Below are positions 1 to 7,992 of a DNA stretch of 64,000 bases, one piece after another. Below the pieces are notes generated by a model that saw nothing but the letters and a program-made list of their open reading frames with translations, was not told where the DNA came from and did not search any database. Made by a program: the position numbers and the translations under genes. Source of the DNA: Bacillus safensis (GTDB taxonomy: Bacteria > Bacillota > Bacilli > Bacillales > Bacillaceae); contig BSBG01000005.1 in NCBI GenBank assembly GCA_030159235.1, positions 248,001-312,000 on the forward strand, written 5' to 3'. How positions within the stretch are numbered: the stretch's first letter is position 1; each line of letters begins with the position of its first letter.

Positions 1-255
1 ACACCTGAATATGGCGCTGCAAGCGGGCATCAGCCTGTGTACCGGACAAAGATTGGCGGCAAAACACACCTTGATGTTCTGGAAAGAGCATTCTCGACAT
101 TTAATGTACATGATACAGTCCCTCATGATTACAATGCGCGGTTTATCACAACAGGTGATATTGTTGTGATTGATGATAGGAAAAAGGGGAAGTGCTATTA
201 TCAGCTTTTTCCGACAGGATGGAAACGCAGTGAACGACTGATGACGATAAGTTAA
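1..255 (+). CDS. yodL: YodL-like protein, 5' end cut by window edge
   Basis: The reading frame is open from base 1 and encodes the last 84 residues of a protein whose start lies outside the window. It contains YRTKIGG, HLDVLERAF and YYQLFPTGWKR, which I recognise as resembling B. subtilis YodL. YodL lies next to deoD in B. subtilis, as here. YodL of B. subtilis is a sporulation-period protein whose overproduction alters cell shape through MreB. The stop at 253-255 is followed closely by a terminator, so this is the last gene of its transcript. The identification rests on remembered similarity plus gene order. Confidence 0.65.
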   Translation, partial: TPEYGAASGHQPVYRTKIGGKTHLDVLERAFSTFNVHDTVPHDYNARFITTGDIVVIDDRKKGKCYYQLFPTGWKRSERLMTIS

Positions 256-271
256 ATAGATAATGGATGAT

Positions 272-306
272 GCCAGCTTGAGATCCAGCTGGTATTTTCT
301 TTTTTG
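272..306 (+). terminator. Rho-independent terminator after yodL
   Basis: CCAGCT at 273-278 pairs with AGCTGG at 287-292, followed by a T-rich run ending TTTTTT. It separates yodL from deoD. Confidence 0.75.
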
Positions 307-367
307 GTCCAGATCGTTTATAATAAATAGGATAAAATACATAGTAAACGTAAGTGGAGGCTAAAAA

Positions 368-1063
368 ATGAGTGTACATATTGGAGCAGAAAAAGGACAA
401 ATTGCAGAAACGGTATTGCTGCCAGGCGATCCGCTTCGTGCGAAATATATTGCAGATACATATTTAGAAGATGTCGAGTGCTATAATGAAGTACGCGGAA
501 TGTATGGTTATACTGGAACTTATAAAGGAAAACGCGTTTCTGTACAGGGCACTGGGATGGGTGTACCATCTATCTCGATTTATGTGAATGAACTCATTCA
601 AAGCTATGATGTTCAAAACTTAATCCGCGTTGGATCTTGCGGAGCGATTAAAAAGGATGTCAACGTACGTGACGTCATTTTAGCCCAGACATCATCAACA
701 GATTCACAAATGAACCGTGTGGCGTTTGGACCGATTGATTATGCGCCTTGCGCTGATTTTGGCCTTCTCAAGAAAGCCTATGACACAGCAGAAGCAAAAA
801 ATGTAGCTGTACGTGTCGGTAATGTATTTACAGCAGACCAATTTTACAATGAAAAACCGCTTGAGCTCATGGCGCAATACGGTATCCTAGCCATTGAAAT
901 GGAGACAACTGCTCTTTATTCTCTTGCAGCAAAATTTGATAGAAAAGCATTATCCATTTTGACAGTAAGTGATCATGTTCTCACAGGAGAAGAAACAACG
1001 TCTGAAGAGCGTCAAACGACGTTTGATGAAATGATCTTAATTGCACTAGATTCCGTTTTATAA
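368..1063 (+). CDS. deoD: Purine-nucleoside phosphorylase, DeoD type
   Basis: This 231-residue protein phosphorolyses purine (deoxy)nucleosides to base and (deoxy)ribose-1-phosphate in cytosolic purine salvage. Family signatures are present in order: GDPLRAKY at 20-27 (phosphate site), GTGMGVPS near 61, RVGSCGA near 88, the nucleoside-binding IEMETTALY near 176, and the base-contacting Asp202 in VSDHVLTGE. The length matches hexameric DeoD enzymes. The ATG is preceded by GTGGAGG at a good distance. It lies between yodL and yodJ as in B. subtilis, and a terminator follows it. Confidence 0.95.
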   Translation: MSVHIGAEKGQIAETVLLPGDPLRAKYIADTYLEDVECYNEVRGMYGYTGTYKGKRVSVQGTGMGVPSISIYVNELIQSYDVQNLIRVGSCGAIKKDVNVRDVILAQTSSTDSQMNRVAFGPIDYAPCADFGLLKKAYDTAEAKNVAVRVGNVFTADQFYNEKPLELMAQYGILAIEMETTALYSLAAKFDRKALSILTVSDHVLTGEETTSEERQTTFDEMILIALDSVL

Positions 1064-1073
1064 TAGTATAAAG

Positions 1074-1107
1074 GGTGTGCTACAATGTAGCGCATCTTTA
1101 TTTTTTT
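1074..1107 (+). terminator. Terminator after deoD
   Basis: GGTGTGCTAC (1074-1083) pairs with GTAGCGCATC (1087-1096), including two G-U pairs, and is followed by TTTATTTTTTT. The yodJ start codon is just downstream, so yodJ probably needs its own promoter or read-through. Confidence 0.7.
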
Positions 1108-1131
1108 AGAAGAGCAAAAGGAAGGTATGTC

Positions 1132-1962
1132 ATGAAGAAAAGCTACAAAATCCTCTCAATCGCATCGATTCTTGGTTTGACAGCCGCACTATCAGGCTGC
1201 CAGTTGCTGGATCAAAAAAGCGGTACATCTGAATCAAACAAAACAAACGAACAAAAAAGTGCAGCAAGTTCATCTCCCCAGCAAAACTCAAACGAACCGG
1301 CAGATTCATCGAATCAAGAGCTGACGTTAAAGAGTCAATATTTCAATGACATCAAGGTTGTGAGCGGTCTGAAAACCATTCAAAATCCTAAAAACGTGCT
1401 AGCACTTGTCAACAAAGAATACGCATTACCAGGAACCTATAAACCTTCTGATCTCGTTGTACCAAAAGTAGAATTCTCTTTTTCAGAGGATATTGAAAAA
1501 CGATATATCCGTAAAGAAGCAGCGGAAGCGCTTGAGACGTTATTCAAAGGTGCAAAAAAGGAAAACTTCGAGCTTGCTGCAGTATCTGGCTATCGCTCCT
1601 ATGACCGTCAAAAAGTCATTTTTGATAGTGAGGTCAAATTAAAAGGGAAAGAAAAAGCACAAGAAGCAGTCGCATTACCAGGTGAAAGTGAACATCAAAC
1701 AGGTCTTGCGATGGACATTTCCTCAAAAAGTGCCGGCTTTGAGATCTCGGAAAAGTTTGGTGAAACACCTGATGGCAAATGGGTGGCTAAAAACGCCTAT
1801 AAATATGGCTTTATCATCCGTTATCCAAAAGGAAAAGAAGACATTACAAAGTACGAATATGAGCCGTGGCATTTGCGATATGTTGGAAAAGAAGCAGCCA
1901 AAGCGATGCATGATCACGATTTAACATTTGAAGAATACATGAACAAAGTAAAGAAAATTTAA
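1132..1962 (+). CDS. yodJ: D-alanyl-D-alanine carboxypeptidase lipoprotein, VanY family
   Basis: The protein has 276 residues from the ATG at 1132, which has AAGGAAGG upstream. An upstream in-frame start would add residues before the signal peptide and overlap the deoD terminator. The N-terminus is a lipoprotein signal with lipobox LSGC (Cys23), followed by a Ser/Asn-rich linker to about residue 60. The VanY domain covers about 110-270: SGYRSYDRQ at 152, zinc ligands His188 and Asp195 in EHQTGLAMD, and EPWH with Glu244 and His247. It should remove terminal D-Ala from muropeptides outside the membrane. Gene order with deoD and yodI supports yodJ. Confidence 0.9.
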   Translation: MKKSYKILSIASILGLTAALSGCQLLDQKSGTSESNKTNEQKSAASSSPQQNSNEPADSSNQELTLKSQYFNDIKVVSGLKTIQNPKNVLALVNKEYALPGTYKPSDLVVPKVEFSFSEDIEKRYIRKEAAEALETLFKGAKKENFELAAVSGYRSYDRQKVIFDSEVKLKGKEKAQEAVALPGESEHQTGLAMDISSKSAGFEISEKFGETPDGKWVAKNAYKYGFIIRYPKGKEDITKYEYEPWHLRYVGKEAAKAMHDHDLTFEEYMNKVKKI

Positions 1963-1970
1963 ACAAGTTA

Positions 1971-2014
1971 AAGGCCTCCCAGTTATTCGGGAGGCCTTCT
2001 TTTCTTCTTCTTTT
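1971..2014. terminator. Terminator between convergent yodJ and yodI
   Basis: A perfect 10-bp stem AAGGCCTCCC/GGGAGGCCTT (1971-1980 and 1989-1998) is followed on the + strand by a pyrimidine/T-rich tract. It ends yodJ and may also serve yodI from the other side. Confidence 0.85.
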
Positions 2015-2264
2015 AAAAAAAGAACAATCCTGCTAATGCGAAGCCAGTAATGAAACCAAGTCCGATGCCATAAGCTGCACCCCAACCATAATATCCTCCC
2101 CAATAGCCAAAGCCAAAGCCCCCGCGAGACCCGCCGACTGGACGAATATAAACTTTGCGGTTTGTCACCCGCTCAATGCGTCCGACATGTACTCTGCCAT
2201 TGCGATCAGTGATTCTAGCGACTTTCCCCATGTGCTGCTGACAAAGCTTGTGATAGCGCTCCAT
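2013..2264 (-). CDS. yodI: Small Gly/Tyr-rich protein with hydrophobic C-terminus (YodI-like)
   Basis: This 83-residue protein has a good ribosome site (AAGGAGGAAAAAC) before its ATG. Residues 1-45 form a polar, basic domain reminiscent of a small beta-barrel (KVARITDRNGRVHVGRI). A Gly/Tyr/Trp-rich segment (GGFGFGYWGGYYGWG) follows, then a hydrophobic tail ending AGLFFF that may contact a membrane or the spore surface. Function is not known. The name rests on position between yodJ and yodH and on remembered length similarity. Confidence 0.65.
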   Translation of the reverse strand: MERYHKLCQQHMGKVARITDRNGRVHVGRIERVTNRKVYIRPVGGSRGGFGFGYWGGYYGWGAAYGIGLGFITGFALAGLFFF

Positions 2265-2356
2265 GTTTTTCCTCCTTATGACAAACTCTTTTCACTCTTA
2301 TCCTATGCGAGAGACCTCATAGAGTTTGGACAAAACATATAGGAGATTCGCTCATT

Positions 2357-3055
2357 TTATACGGTACATTCAAATAGAATGTGACTTAGCTGCTGTCGGT
2401 GCGCTTGAATGAGATCGTAGTGAGTTTTCAGCGTCTCGTAAAGAGAAGACGGTATGTGTTCAGATAATTCCATTTCTGTCGGTTCTTCCTGCACCATATG
2501 TTCATCGAATGAGAGAATCTGAATGTCACGGAAGCCTGCTGCTGTTAATTGCTCCTTCCATTCCTCAAGCGACAAAAGTGAGTGAAAGCCGTAAAAATCT
2601 CGAACAACTGCCAGCTCTCCAGGTGTAAAAGGGGCTTTTAATACAGCTTCATTTGCAATCAATTGACCTCCAGGAGCAAGTACGCGTTTGATCTCAGCAA
2701 GTGCAGCAGGCAGCTTGGTAAAGCTTAAAACAGATTCACTGATGAGGAGAGAGAACGCTTCATCTGGGAATGGCAGCTGTTCAATGGATGCTTCTAAGGC
2801 GCGGATCGGCAATTGTTCCCGTTCGAATCGCACGTTCGCCTTGTCAATCATTAGAGGGTGCGTATCGATCGCTTCCACTTGATAACCTACATTTCCTAAA
2901 TAGGCAGCCGTCTGTCCTGTACCGCATCCGGCGTCCAGTATACGTGCACGGGTCGGCAGTTTTATGTGCTCCAGCATTGTTTTTGTTAATTCAATTCCAC
3001 CAGGATGGGCACTAGAAACGCCAAAATAGGCAAGCATATCTACATAATCACTCAT
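2357..3055 (-). CDS. yodH: SAM-dependent class I methyltransferase
   Basis: The protein has 232 residues. I chose the ATG at 3055 because AGAAGGGG lies just upstream and the family begins near MSDYVDML; the frame stays open upstream but without a ribosome site. Motif I is ILDAGCGTG at about 39-47, the acidic end of beta-2 is VEAIDTHP, and a motif II-like FSLLISESVLSF is followed by LAEIKRVLAPGGQL, as in the UbiE/COQ5-type fold. The substrate cannot be read from the sequence. It is divergent from ctpA, as in B. subtilis. Confidence 0.8.
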   Translation of the reverse strand: MSDYVDMLAYFGVSSAHPGGIELTKTMLEHIKLPTRARILDAGCGTGQTAAYLGNVGYQVEAIDTHPLMIDKANVRFEREQLPIRALEASIEQLPFPDEAFSLLISESVLSFTKLPAALAEIKRVLAPGGQLIANEAVLKAPFTPGELAVVRDFYGFHSLLSLEEWKEQLTAAGFRDIQILSFDEHMVQEEPTEMELSEHIPSSLYETLKTHYDLIQAHRQQLSHILFECTV

Positions 3056-3206
3056 AAAACCCCTTCTTTCTTTATCATGTTCCTCTCTAAAGATTATGCA
3101 ATACAGGGGCAAATGGCTTATCTTTTCAAATAGAAGTTTGATCCTTTGGTTGACGGATGAAGCATCGTCCTTGATAATAATGAAAGGAGATAAAGGTGGT
3201 GTTTTT

Positions 3207-4592
3207 TTGAAAAAACAATTTAAGTTCGTGATCGCCATTCTGGTGACTGCTGCACTGTCCTCAGTGATTACATTTGTTATCACAAAACAAGGTGCAGTCA
3301 GCGTCTCAGGAGACGAGAAGTTTAGTAAACTCATGGCTGCATATACGAAGGTAAAGGATGAGTATTACGAAAAAACGGATGATCAAAAACTAGTAGATGG
3401 TGCGATTCAAGGAATGATTGCATCACTTGATGATCCATACTCTACATATATGGATCAAGAGGAAGCCGAAGGATTTAATAACACCATTTCTTCTTCATTT
3501 GAAGGAATTGGTGCACAAGTAGAAGAGAAGGATGGACAAATATTAATTGTCGCACCGATTAAAGGCTCTCCAGCTGAAAAAGCTGGTTTAAAACCTCATG
3601 ATCATATTTTAAAAGTGGATGGAAAAAGCACAAAAGGATTGTCGGTCAATAAAGCAGTCTCTCTCATCAGAGGGAAAAAAGGAACGGATGTCAAGCTGCA
3701 TCTCAACCGTCAAGGAGTTGGCAATGTAGATGTGACCATCACAAGAGACACCATTCCGCTTGAAACGGTGTATGCAAAACTCACAAAAGACAAAATAGGA
3801 GAAATCCAAATTACGTCCTTTGCTGAAACCACATCGAAAGAGCTAGATAAAGCGATTGATGACCTTGAGAAAAAAGGGGCAAAAGGCTTTGTTATTGACC
3901 TGAGAGATAATCCAGGCGGCATCATGACAGAAGCCATTGAAATGAGTAATGACTTTATCGATAAAGGGAAAGTCATCATGCAGGTTGAAGAAAAAGGAAA
4001 GAAACAAGTGTACAAGGCTGAAAAAGAACGCAAAGTCCATCAGCCGGCAGTTGTCCTTGTAAATGGCGGATCAGCCAGCGCTGCTGAAATTATGGCGGCA
4101 GCTCTTCATCAATCTTCAGGCATTCAAATTGTGGGTGAAAAGACGTTTGGCAAAGGAACTGTTCAAAATGCGCAAAGCTATAATGATGGTTCTAGTGTCA
4201 AGTTAACCATTGCAAAATGGCTGACACCAGACGGTTCCTGGATTCACAAAAAAGGAATTGAACCACAGGTCAAAACAGCTCTCCCAAGCTATGCAAAGCT
4301 GCCTTACTTAAGCCCGAAAAAAACGTATGAGCTGAATGACAATGGAGATGAAGTCAAAGCGGCTCAAAAAATGTTCCAAGCGCTTGGCTACAAAGCAAAA
4401 GCAAACGGTGAGTTCGATCAAGCATTCCAGTCTATCGTCAAAAGCTTCCAAACAGACAACGATCTGAAGGCAGACGGTATTCTAACAGGAGATACAACGA
4501 CCGTATTGATGACAAAAATCCAATATAAGCTAAAAAACAACGATACACAAATGAAAAAAGCCATTGAAGTCTTGAAAAAAGAAATGAAATAA
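3207..4592 (+). CDS. ctpA: C-terminal processing serine protease, S41 family, with PDZ and peptidoglycan-binding domains
   Basis: A TTG at 3207 preceded by AAAGGTGGTG gives 461 residues; the ATG at 3180 lacks a ribosome site. An N-terminal membrane anchor (about 6-27) is followed by a PDZ domain (about 95-180), the S41 protease core (about 190-350) and a PG_binding_1-like repeat near the C-terminus (about 375-440). The catalytic dyad is visible: Ser291 in GGSASAAEIM and Lys316 in FGKGTVQ, with Gln320 four residues on, the same spacing as in CtpB. It should act outside the membrane on protein substrates. It converges with yodF. Confidence 0.9.
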   Translation: MKKQFKFVIAILVTAALSSVITFVITKQGAVSVSGDEKFSKLMAAYTKVKDEYYEKTDDQKLVDGAIQGMIASLDDPYSTYMDQEEAEGFNNTISSSFEGIGAQVEEKDGQILIVAPIKGSPAEKAGLKPHDHILKVDGKSTKGLSVNKAVSLIRGKKGTDVKLHLNRQGVGNVDVTITRDTIPLETVYAKLTKDKIGEIQITSFAETTSKELDKAIDDLEKKGAKGFVIDLRDNPGGIMTEAIEMSNDFIDKGKVIMQVEEKGKKQVYKAEKERKVHQPAVVLVNGGSASAAEIMAAALHQSSGIQIVGEKTFGKGTVQNAQSYNDGSSVKLTIAKWLTPDGSWIHKKGIEPQVKTALPSYAKLPYLSPKKTYELNDNGDEVKAAQKMFQALGYKAKANGEFDQAFQSIVKSFQTDNDLKADGILTGDTTTVLMTKIQYKLKNNDTQMKKAIEVLKKEMK

Positions 4593-4595
4593 AAA

Positions 4596-4626
4596 AAGCA
4601 GTCCTCATCAGGGGACTGCTTTTTTA
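4596..4626. terminator. Bidirectional terminator between ctpA and yodF
   Basis: GCAGTCC (4598-4604) pairs with GGACTGC (4613-4619). The stem is flanked by A7 on the left and T6 on the right, so it can work in both directions. Confidence 0.85.
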
Positions 4627-4630
4627 ATCC

Positions 4631-6124
4631 TCACATTTCGTTTGCAATCGTCGCTGTTTTTTCATGCTCCTTTTCAAATAGATCATTCATTACAGCATTG
4701 GATGTGACCTTCTTTTGGAAGAATGGATTCAAGATCAAGATGACCACAACGTTTGCTAGTAAACCAAGAAAACCTTCATAAAGACCGAACGTTACTTGTG
4801 AGATATTCGCTGTAAAGGTGACGATGATTCCAACAACTAACCCAGCAATCGTTGCTTCTCTCGATTGTTTTTTCCAGAACAAGCTGATGGCAATGGCTGG
4901 GAAGATTTGAACCATTCCTGAAACGCCAATGAGCTGAAGCGTGACAAGTGCAGTTGGGAACAGCATTCCGAATAAAAGAGCGAGTCCGATGACGATAAAC
5001 ACCATTGAACGTGTAATGATGGTCAATCTTTTAGGTGACACATTCGGATGAATTAAGTCACGGTATAAATTATTGGCAAATAAATTCGATGCGCCAATGG
5101 CCATAATGGAGCATGGAATGAGCGAAGCCAGTGCAATTGTTGAATAAGCGAGTCCCTGCATCACGCCGCCATATGACGTTTGAATTAAATGAAGAAGAGC
5201 AAATCTTGGATTTGTATCTTCTGGTAAGACTAAAAAGGCAATAAACCCAAGGAAGATGACCAAAATCAATACAATGTTATAAAGAGGCAAAAATATGCTG
5301 TTTTTACGGATGGCATCGGCGCTTTTGGCGGTAAAAACCCCAGTTGCCGCATGTGCCCACATAAACAAAGCAAGGGCAGAAACGCCTGAAGCGGTAATAA
5401 ACCATAAAATTCCTTTAGGACCGCCTTCAGGAATCGTTAGAAGCTGAGGCGCTTCTTTGGCTAACGTATTCATCATCGGTGTCCAGCCGTTAAAATGAAT
5501 GATTGGCAGCGAAACCACCATAAACAGCATGATCACCCAAACGAGAATATCCTTAATAATGGCTGTATATGTAGGGCCTTTAATACCACTAAAAAATGTA
5601 TAAAGTGCAACTAAAATAAATGAAATAATAACAACTGCATTCACATTAATATAACTAGTTCCAGCGACCGTTAACGTATCTTGAATCCCGCTCAGCTGAA
5701 GACAAATATAAGGAATCAGCATAAGTACTCCAACAATCGCGATCAAACTGGATAACAGTTTGCTATCAAACCGCTCACGTGCATAATCAGCTAGCGTAGT
5801 GAGGCTGTGATTTTTCGCTACCGTCCATAGTTTCGGTAAGAAAAAATAAGCAATAAAATAGGCTAGAACTGAATAAGGAATAGCGAAAAAAGCGACGCTT
5901 CCAGCTGTATAAGCTGTACTAGTAAGCCCTAAAAAGGTATAGGCTGTATATAAGTCTGCGCCAACGAGGAACCAGACGAGCAGTCCGCCAAATTTTCTCC
6001 CGCCGACAGACCATTCTTCTACTGACTGTCTTGATGATTTGTCACGACCAGCGGCAAATCCGATGACCACGACGATGAAAATAATACTTGCAGTAATCAA
6101 TAAAGCTGTTAAATTTCCTTGCAT
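4631..6124 (-). CDS. yodF: Sodium:solute symporter family permease (SSSF)
   Basis: A 497-residue multi-span membrane protein (about 13 hydrophobic segments) with the SSSF hallmark near the N-terminus: VGGRKFGGLLVWFLVGADLYTAYTFLG. The GASNLFANNLYRD segment is also typical of the family. It should import a small metabolite with Na+; the relation to proline/pantothenate-type porters does not fix the substrate. Its ATG shares one base with the stop of the upstream DUF3311 gene (TAATG), which implies translational coupling. A candidate TnrA site lies upstream of the pair. Confidence 0.85.
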   Translation of the reverse strand: MQGNLTALLITASIIFIVVVIGFAAGRDKSSRQSVEEWSVGGRKFGGLLVWFLVGADLYTAYTFLGLTSTAYTAGSVAFFAIPYSVLAYFIAYFFLPKLWTVAKNHSLTTLADYARERFDSKLLSSLIAIVGVLMLIPYICLQLSGIQDTLTVAGTSYINVNAVVIISFILVALYTFFSGIKGPTYTAIIKDILVWVIMLFMVVSLPIIHFNGWTPMMNTLAKEAPQLLTIPEGGPKGILWFITASGVSALALFMWAHAATGVFTAKSADAIRKNSIFLPLYNIVLILVIFLGFIAFLVLPEDTNPRFALLHLIQTSYGGVMQGLAYSTIALASLIPCSIMAIGASNLFANNLYRDLIHPNVSPKRLTIITRSMVFIVIGLALLFGMLFPTALVTLQLIGVSGMVQIFPAIAISLFWKKQSREATIAGLVVGIIVTFTANISQVTFGLYEGFLGLLANVVVILILNPFFQKKVTSNAVMNDLFEKEHEKTATIANEM

Positions 6125-6327
6125 TAGTCAGTTCCTCCATTTGAATGTTGCATCTTGTAAATGATCAATGTGCAAATTGGTGTGAGTACAATCCATAGTA
6201 AGAGCCAGAAGTGGAAAAAGGGCAGCCCGATGACAAATGGATGAATGCGATTCGCAAAGGGCAGCAATGCGAGCTGTCCGATGAATGGAATCGCTATAAG
6301 TAGTGCCAGCATCAATTTTTTATTCAT
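6124..6327 (-). CDS. DUF3311 small membrane partner of the symporter
   Basis: The 67-residue protein starts at 6327, chosen for the strong TCAGGAGGAAATC before it. It has two hydrophobic spans (about 5-24 and 33-56) around a short polar loop. DUF3311 proteins are commonly encoded directly before SSSF permeases; B. subtilis YhjC-YhjB is a comparable pair. Here the stop and the yodF start overlap as TAATG. It is probably a small accessory subunit of the YodF transporter, by inference from this coupling. Confidence 0.75.
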   Translation of the reverse strand: MNKKLMLALLIAIPFIGQLALLPFANRIHPFVIGLPFFHFWLLLWIVLTPICTLIIYKMQHSNGGTD

Positions 6328-6369
6328 GATTTCCTCCTGAATATTTTGTAATTTCATAATAATAGCAGT

Positions 6370-6386
6370 TGTCAGATTAGATCACA
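6370..6386. promoter_or_regulatory. Candidate TnrA (nitrogen) box upstream of DUF3311-yodF
   Basis: TGTCAGATTAGATCACA matches the TnrA/GlnR consensus TGTNANAWWWTMTNACA at all but one defined position, and likewise in the opposite orientation. It lies 43 bp before the start of the DUF3311 gene. I recall yodF being listed among TnrA-dependent genes in B. subtilis, which fits. Confidence 0.6.
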
Positions 6387-6431
6387 AGACCATTTTCAGA
6401 AAAAACAATCACTTTGATGAATATCATACTA

Positions 6432-6445
6432 ATATAACGCTTTCA
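6432..6445 (-). promoter_or_regulatory. Possible CcpA cre site upstream of DUF3311-yodF
   Basis: On the minus strand TGAAAGCGTTATAT matches the cre consensus TGWAARCGYTWNCW except for one position. It is about 105 bp upstream of the DUF3311 start. The match is good but unconfirmed. Confidence 0.4.
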
Positions 6446-6523
6446 TTCTTAAAAAGGAGAAAGAGTGGAGATGAAAAGAGGAGAAAGATGAAAGAAAGTA
6501 TGTAGAAATAATATTTAAAGCAA

Positions 6524-6553
6524 ATAAAAAAGCCCCAGCATGAAAGCTGAGGC
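6524..6553 (-). terminator. Terminator after yodC
   Basis: Read on the minus strand, AGCCTCAGC pairs imperfectly with GCTGGGGCT and is followed by TTTTTTATTTG. It lies directly after the yodC stop. Confidence 0.75.
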
Positions 6554-6564
6554 TTTGCCAATTT

Positions 6565-7182
6565 TTAAAGGAAATCAGAAACTTCTTCGATGTCGAAACG
6601 ATTGCTTTTATGAGCTTCTTTTGCTGCTTTCCCAACTGAAATCAGCATGACTGGCACGTAGCGGCCGCTTACATTGAATTCTTTGATGTACGCGTCTTTA
6701 CTGAAACCACCCATTGCGCATGTATCATAGCCCATTGCTTTTGCCGCAATCATGAATTGCATAGCAGCTAATGAAGCATTTGAATACGCTGCTTCGCGTG
6801 CATATTGCTCGCTTTGATATGCGCCATTGATTTGAGTCATCAATGTTTCTTTAATGTCTTCAGTAATGAAGCCTTGTTCTGCCAGCTCACTGTAGATTTT
6901 TTCGCCATTTTGGTTGGCTTCTAGGTCACCTAGTACAGCAATAATAGCTGATGCCTGTGATATTTGTTTTTGGTTGTAAGCGATTGGAAGTAACTTTGCT
7001 TTTGATTCAGCACTATGGAAAACAGTGAAATGCCAATGTTGAAGGTTCCAAGCAGATGGTGCTTTTGTTGTGATATCAAGAAGCTCAGTTAACTCTTCTT
7101 TTGTCATTTCATGATTCGTATCATACTCTTTTACTGAAGCTCTTTGTTTTAAAATCTCAATCGTTTTTTGATCGGTCGCCAT
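6565..7182 (-). CDS. yodC: FMN-dependent NAD(P)H nitroreductase family protein
   Basis: A 205-residue nitroreductase-family flavoprotein. The N-terminal RASVKEYDTNHEMTKEEL and KAPSAWNLQHWHF are the FMN-binding signatures, and the C-terminal half carries AKAMGYDTCAMGGFSKDA. It probably reduces quinones or nitro compounds with NAD(P)H in the cytosol. It is divergent from yodB with a 139-bp shared control region; in B. subtilis YodB represses yodC and responds to quinones and diamide, so the arrangement suggests the same control here. GGGAGGAAAT precedes the ATG. Confidence 0.88.
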   Translation of the reverse strand: MATDQKTIEILKQRASVKEYDTNHEMTKEELTELLDITTKAPSAWNLQHWHFTVFHSAESKAKLLPIAYNQKQISQASAIIAVLGDLEANQNGEKIYSELAEQGFITEDIKETLMTQINGAYQSEQYAREAAYSNASLAAMQFMIAAKAMGYDTCAMGGFSKDAYIKEFNVSGRYVPVMLISVGKAAKEAHKSNRFDIEEVSDFL

Positions 7183-7208
7183 ATGGATATTTCCTCCCGT
7201 TTTTGCAA

Positions 7209-7254
7209 ATAGTATGGTACAATAACTAAAAAAGTGAGAAGCTTACTTATTGTA
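7209..7254. promoter_or_regulatory. Dyad in the yodC-yodB intergenic region, candidate YodB operator
   Basis: TACAATAACTAA (7218-7229) and TTACTTATTGTA (7243-7254) form an inverted repeat with 11 of 12 pairs. On the minus strand TACTATTTGC (from 7214) is a likely yodC -10 element and resembles the TACT half of B. subtilis YodB sites. Assignment to YodB is inference from position. Confidence 0.4.
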
Positions 7255-7321
7255 ACTAGAGATATTTTAATTTGTACACCGTTAGTTTGTCAAATAATCA
7301 TGAAAAGAAAGGCTGAAATTT

Positions 7322-7654
7322 ATGGAATTCCAATTATGTCCACACATTCAGCAGGCTTTTTTACTTCTAGGAAAAAGGTGGAATGGTCTTATTATTCATG
7401 TATTGCTTGATGGTCCAAAGCGCTTTAAAGACCTAACAGACACGATCCCATCTATCAGTCAAAAAATGCTCGCAGAGCGCTTAAAGGAGCTCGAACAAGA
7501 AGGGATTATAGAGCGAACCGTACTGCCTGAGACGCCTGTCAAAGTCATTTACTGTTTAACTGAAAAAGGGAATGCGTTAAATGTTGTGTTTCATGAGGTA
7601 TCTCGCTGGGCAGGTGAGTATACAGGCTCTTTTGAAAAAAAGGAGCAAGCCTAG
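7322..7654 (+). CDS. yodB: HxlR/DUF24-family redox-sensing repressor YodB
   Basis: This 110-residue winged-helix regulator has the DUF24 core LGKRWNGLIIHVLLDGPKRF, then SQKMLAERLKELE and the wing region LPETPVKVIY. In B. subtilis YodB represses yodC, azoR1 and spx and senses quinones and diamide through Cys6. Cys6 is present in the start MEFQLCPH. The two C-terminal cysteines I remember in B. subtilis (Cys101, Cys108) are absent; the tail is SFEKKEQA, and the only other cysteine is Cys78. The gene is divergent from yodC. Confidence 0.88.
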   Translation: MEFQLCPHIQQAFLLLGKRWNGLIIHVLLDGPKRFKDLTDTIPSISQKMLAERLKELEQEGIIERTVLPETPVKVIYCLTEKGNALNVVFHEVSRWAGEYTGSFEKKEQA

Positions 7655-7729
7655 TTTCAGGTTTGCCCAAACGTTTTCTCTCCTGATGAATATGCTGATG
7701 TTAGGCACATGACAAAGGAGGAGAAATGC

Positions 7730-7948
7730 ATGTACCCTCATACTCCGTATTTTCGAGGCGGCGCCCCTGGCATTCCGCCATATGAATCCAGAGTCCCTTT
7801 GTTTTTTGGTTTTGGCGCTCCTTTAGTCGGCGGACTGCTTGGCGGATTTCTAGGAAGTGCGATTTTTAATTATCCCCGTCCATATTACCCGCCACCACCA
7901 CCGCCTGCTCCACCACCTTATGGCGGCGGATATCCGCCATACTATTAA
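7730..7948 (+). CDS. Small Pro/Tyr/Gly-rich protein, unknown function
   Basis: A 72-residue protein. The ATG at 7730 is chosen because AAAGGAGGAG (7714-7723) is correctly spaced; the upstream in-frame ATG at 7709 would contain that site. The sequence has a Gly-rich hydrophobic stretch (FGFGAPLVGGLLGGFLGSAIF) and then a run of prolines with tyrosines (YYPPPPPPAPPPYGG). Such composition recalls small spore-coat or surface proteins, but I recognise no family. A terminator follows. Confidence 0.65.
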   Translation: MYPHTPYFRGGAPGIPPYESRVPLFFGFGAPLVGGLLGGFLGSAIFNYPRPYYPPPPPPAPPPYGGGYPPYY

Positions 7949-7958
7949 GAAAAAAGAG

Positions 7959-7992
7959 TAAGCCTGCTTCCATTTCAAAGCAGGCTTTTTAT
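7959..7992. terminator. Terminator between convergent genes
   Basis: AAGCCTGCTT (7960-7969) pairs with AAGCAGGCTT (7978-7987), followed by T on the + strand. It serves the proline-rich gene and partly overlaps the end of the Hsp20-like gene. Confidence 0.8.

Noticed and set aside
6429-6635. Minus-strand frame of 68 codons overlapping the end of yodC
   Set aside because: It lies out of frame with yodC, covers the terminator and has no ribosome site.
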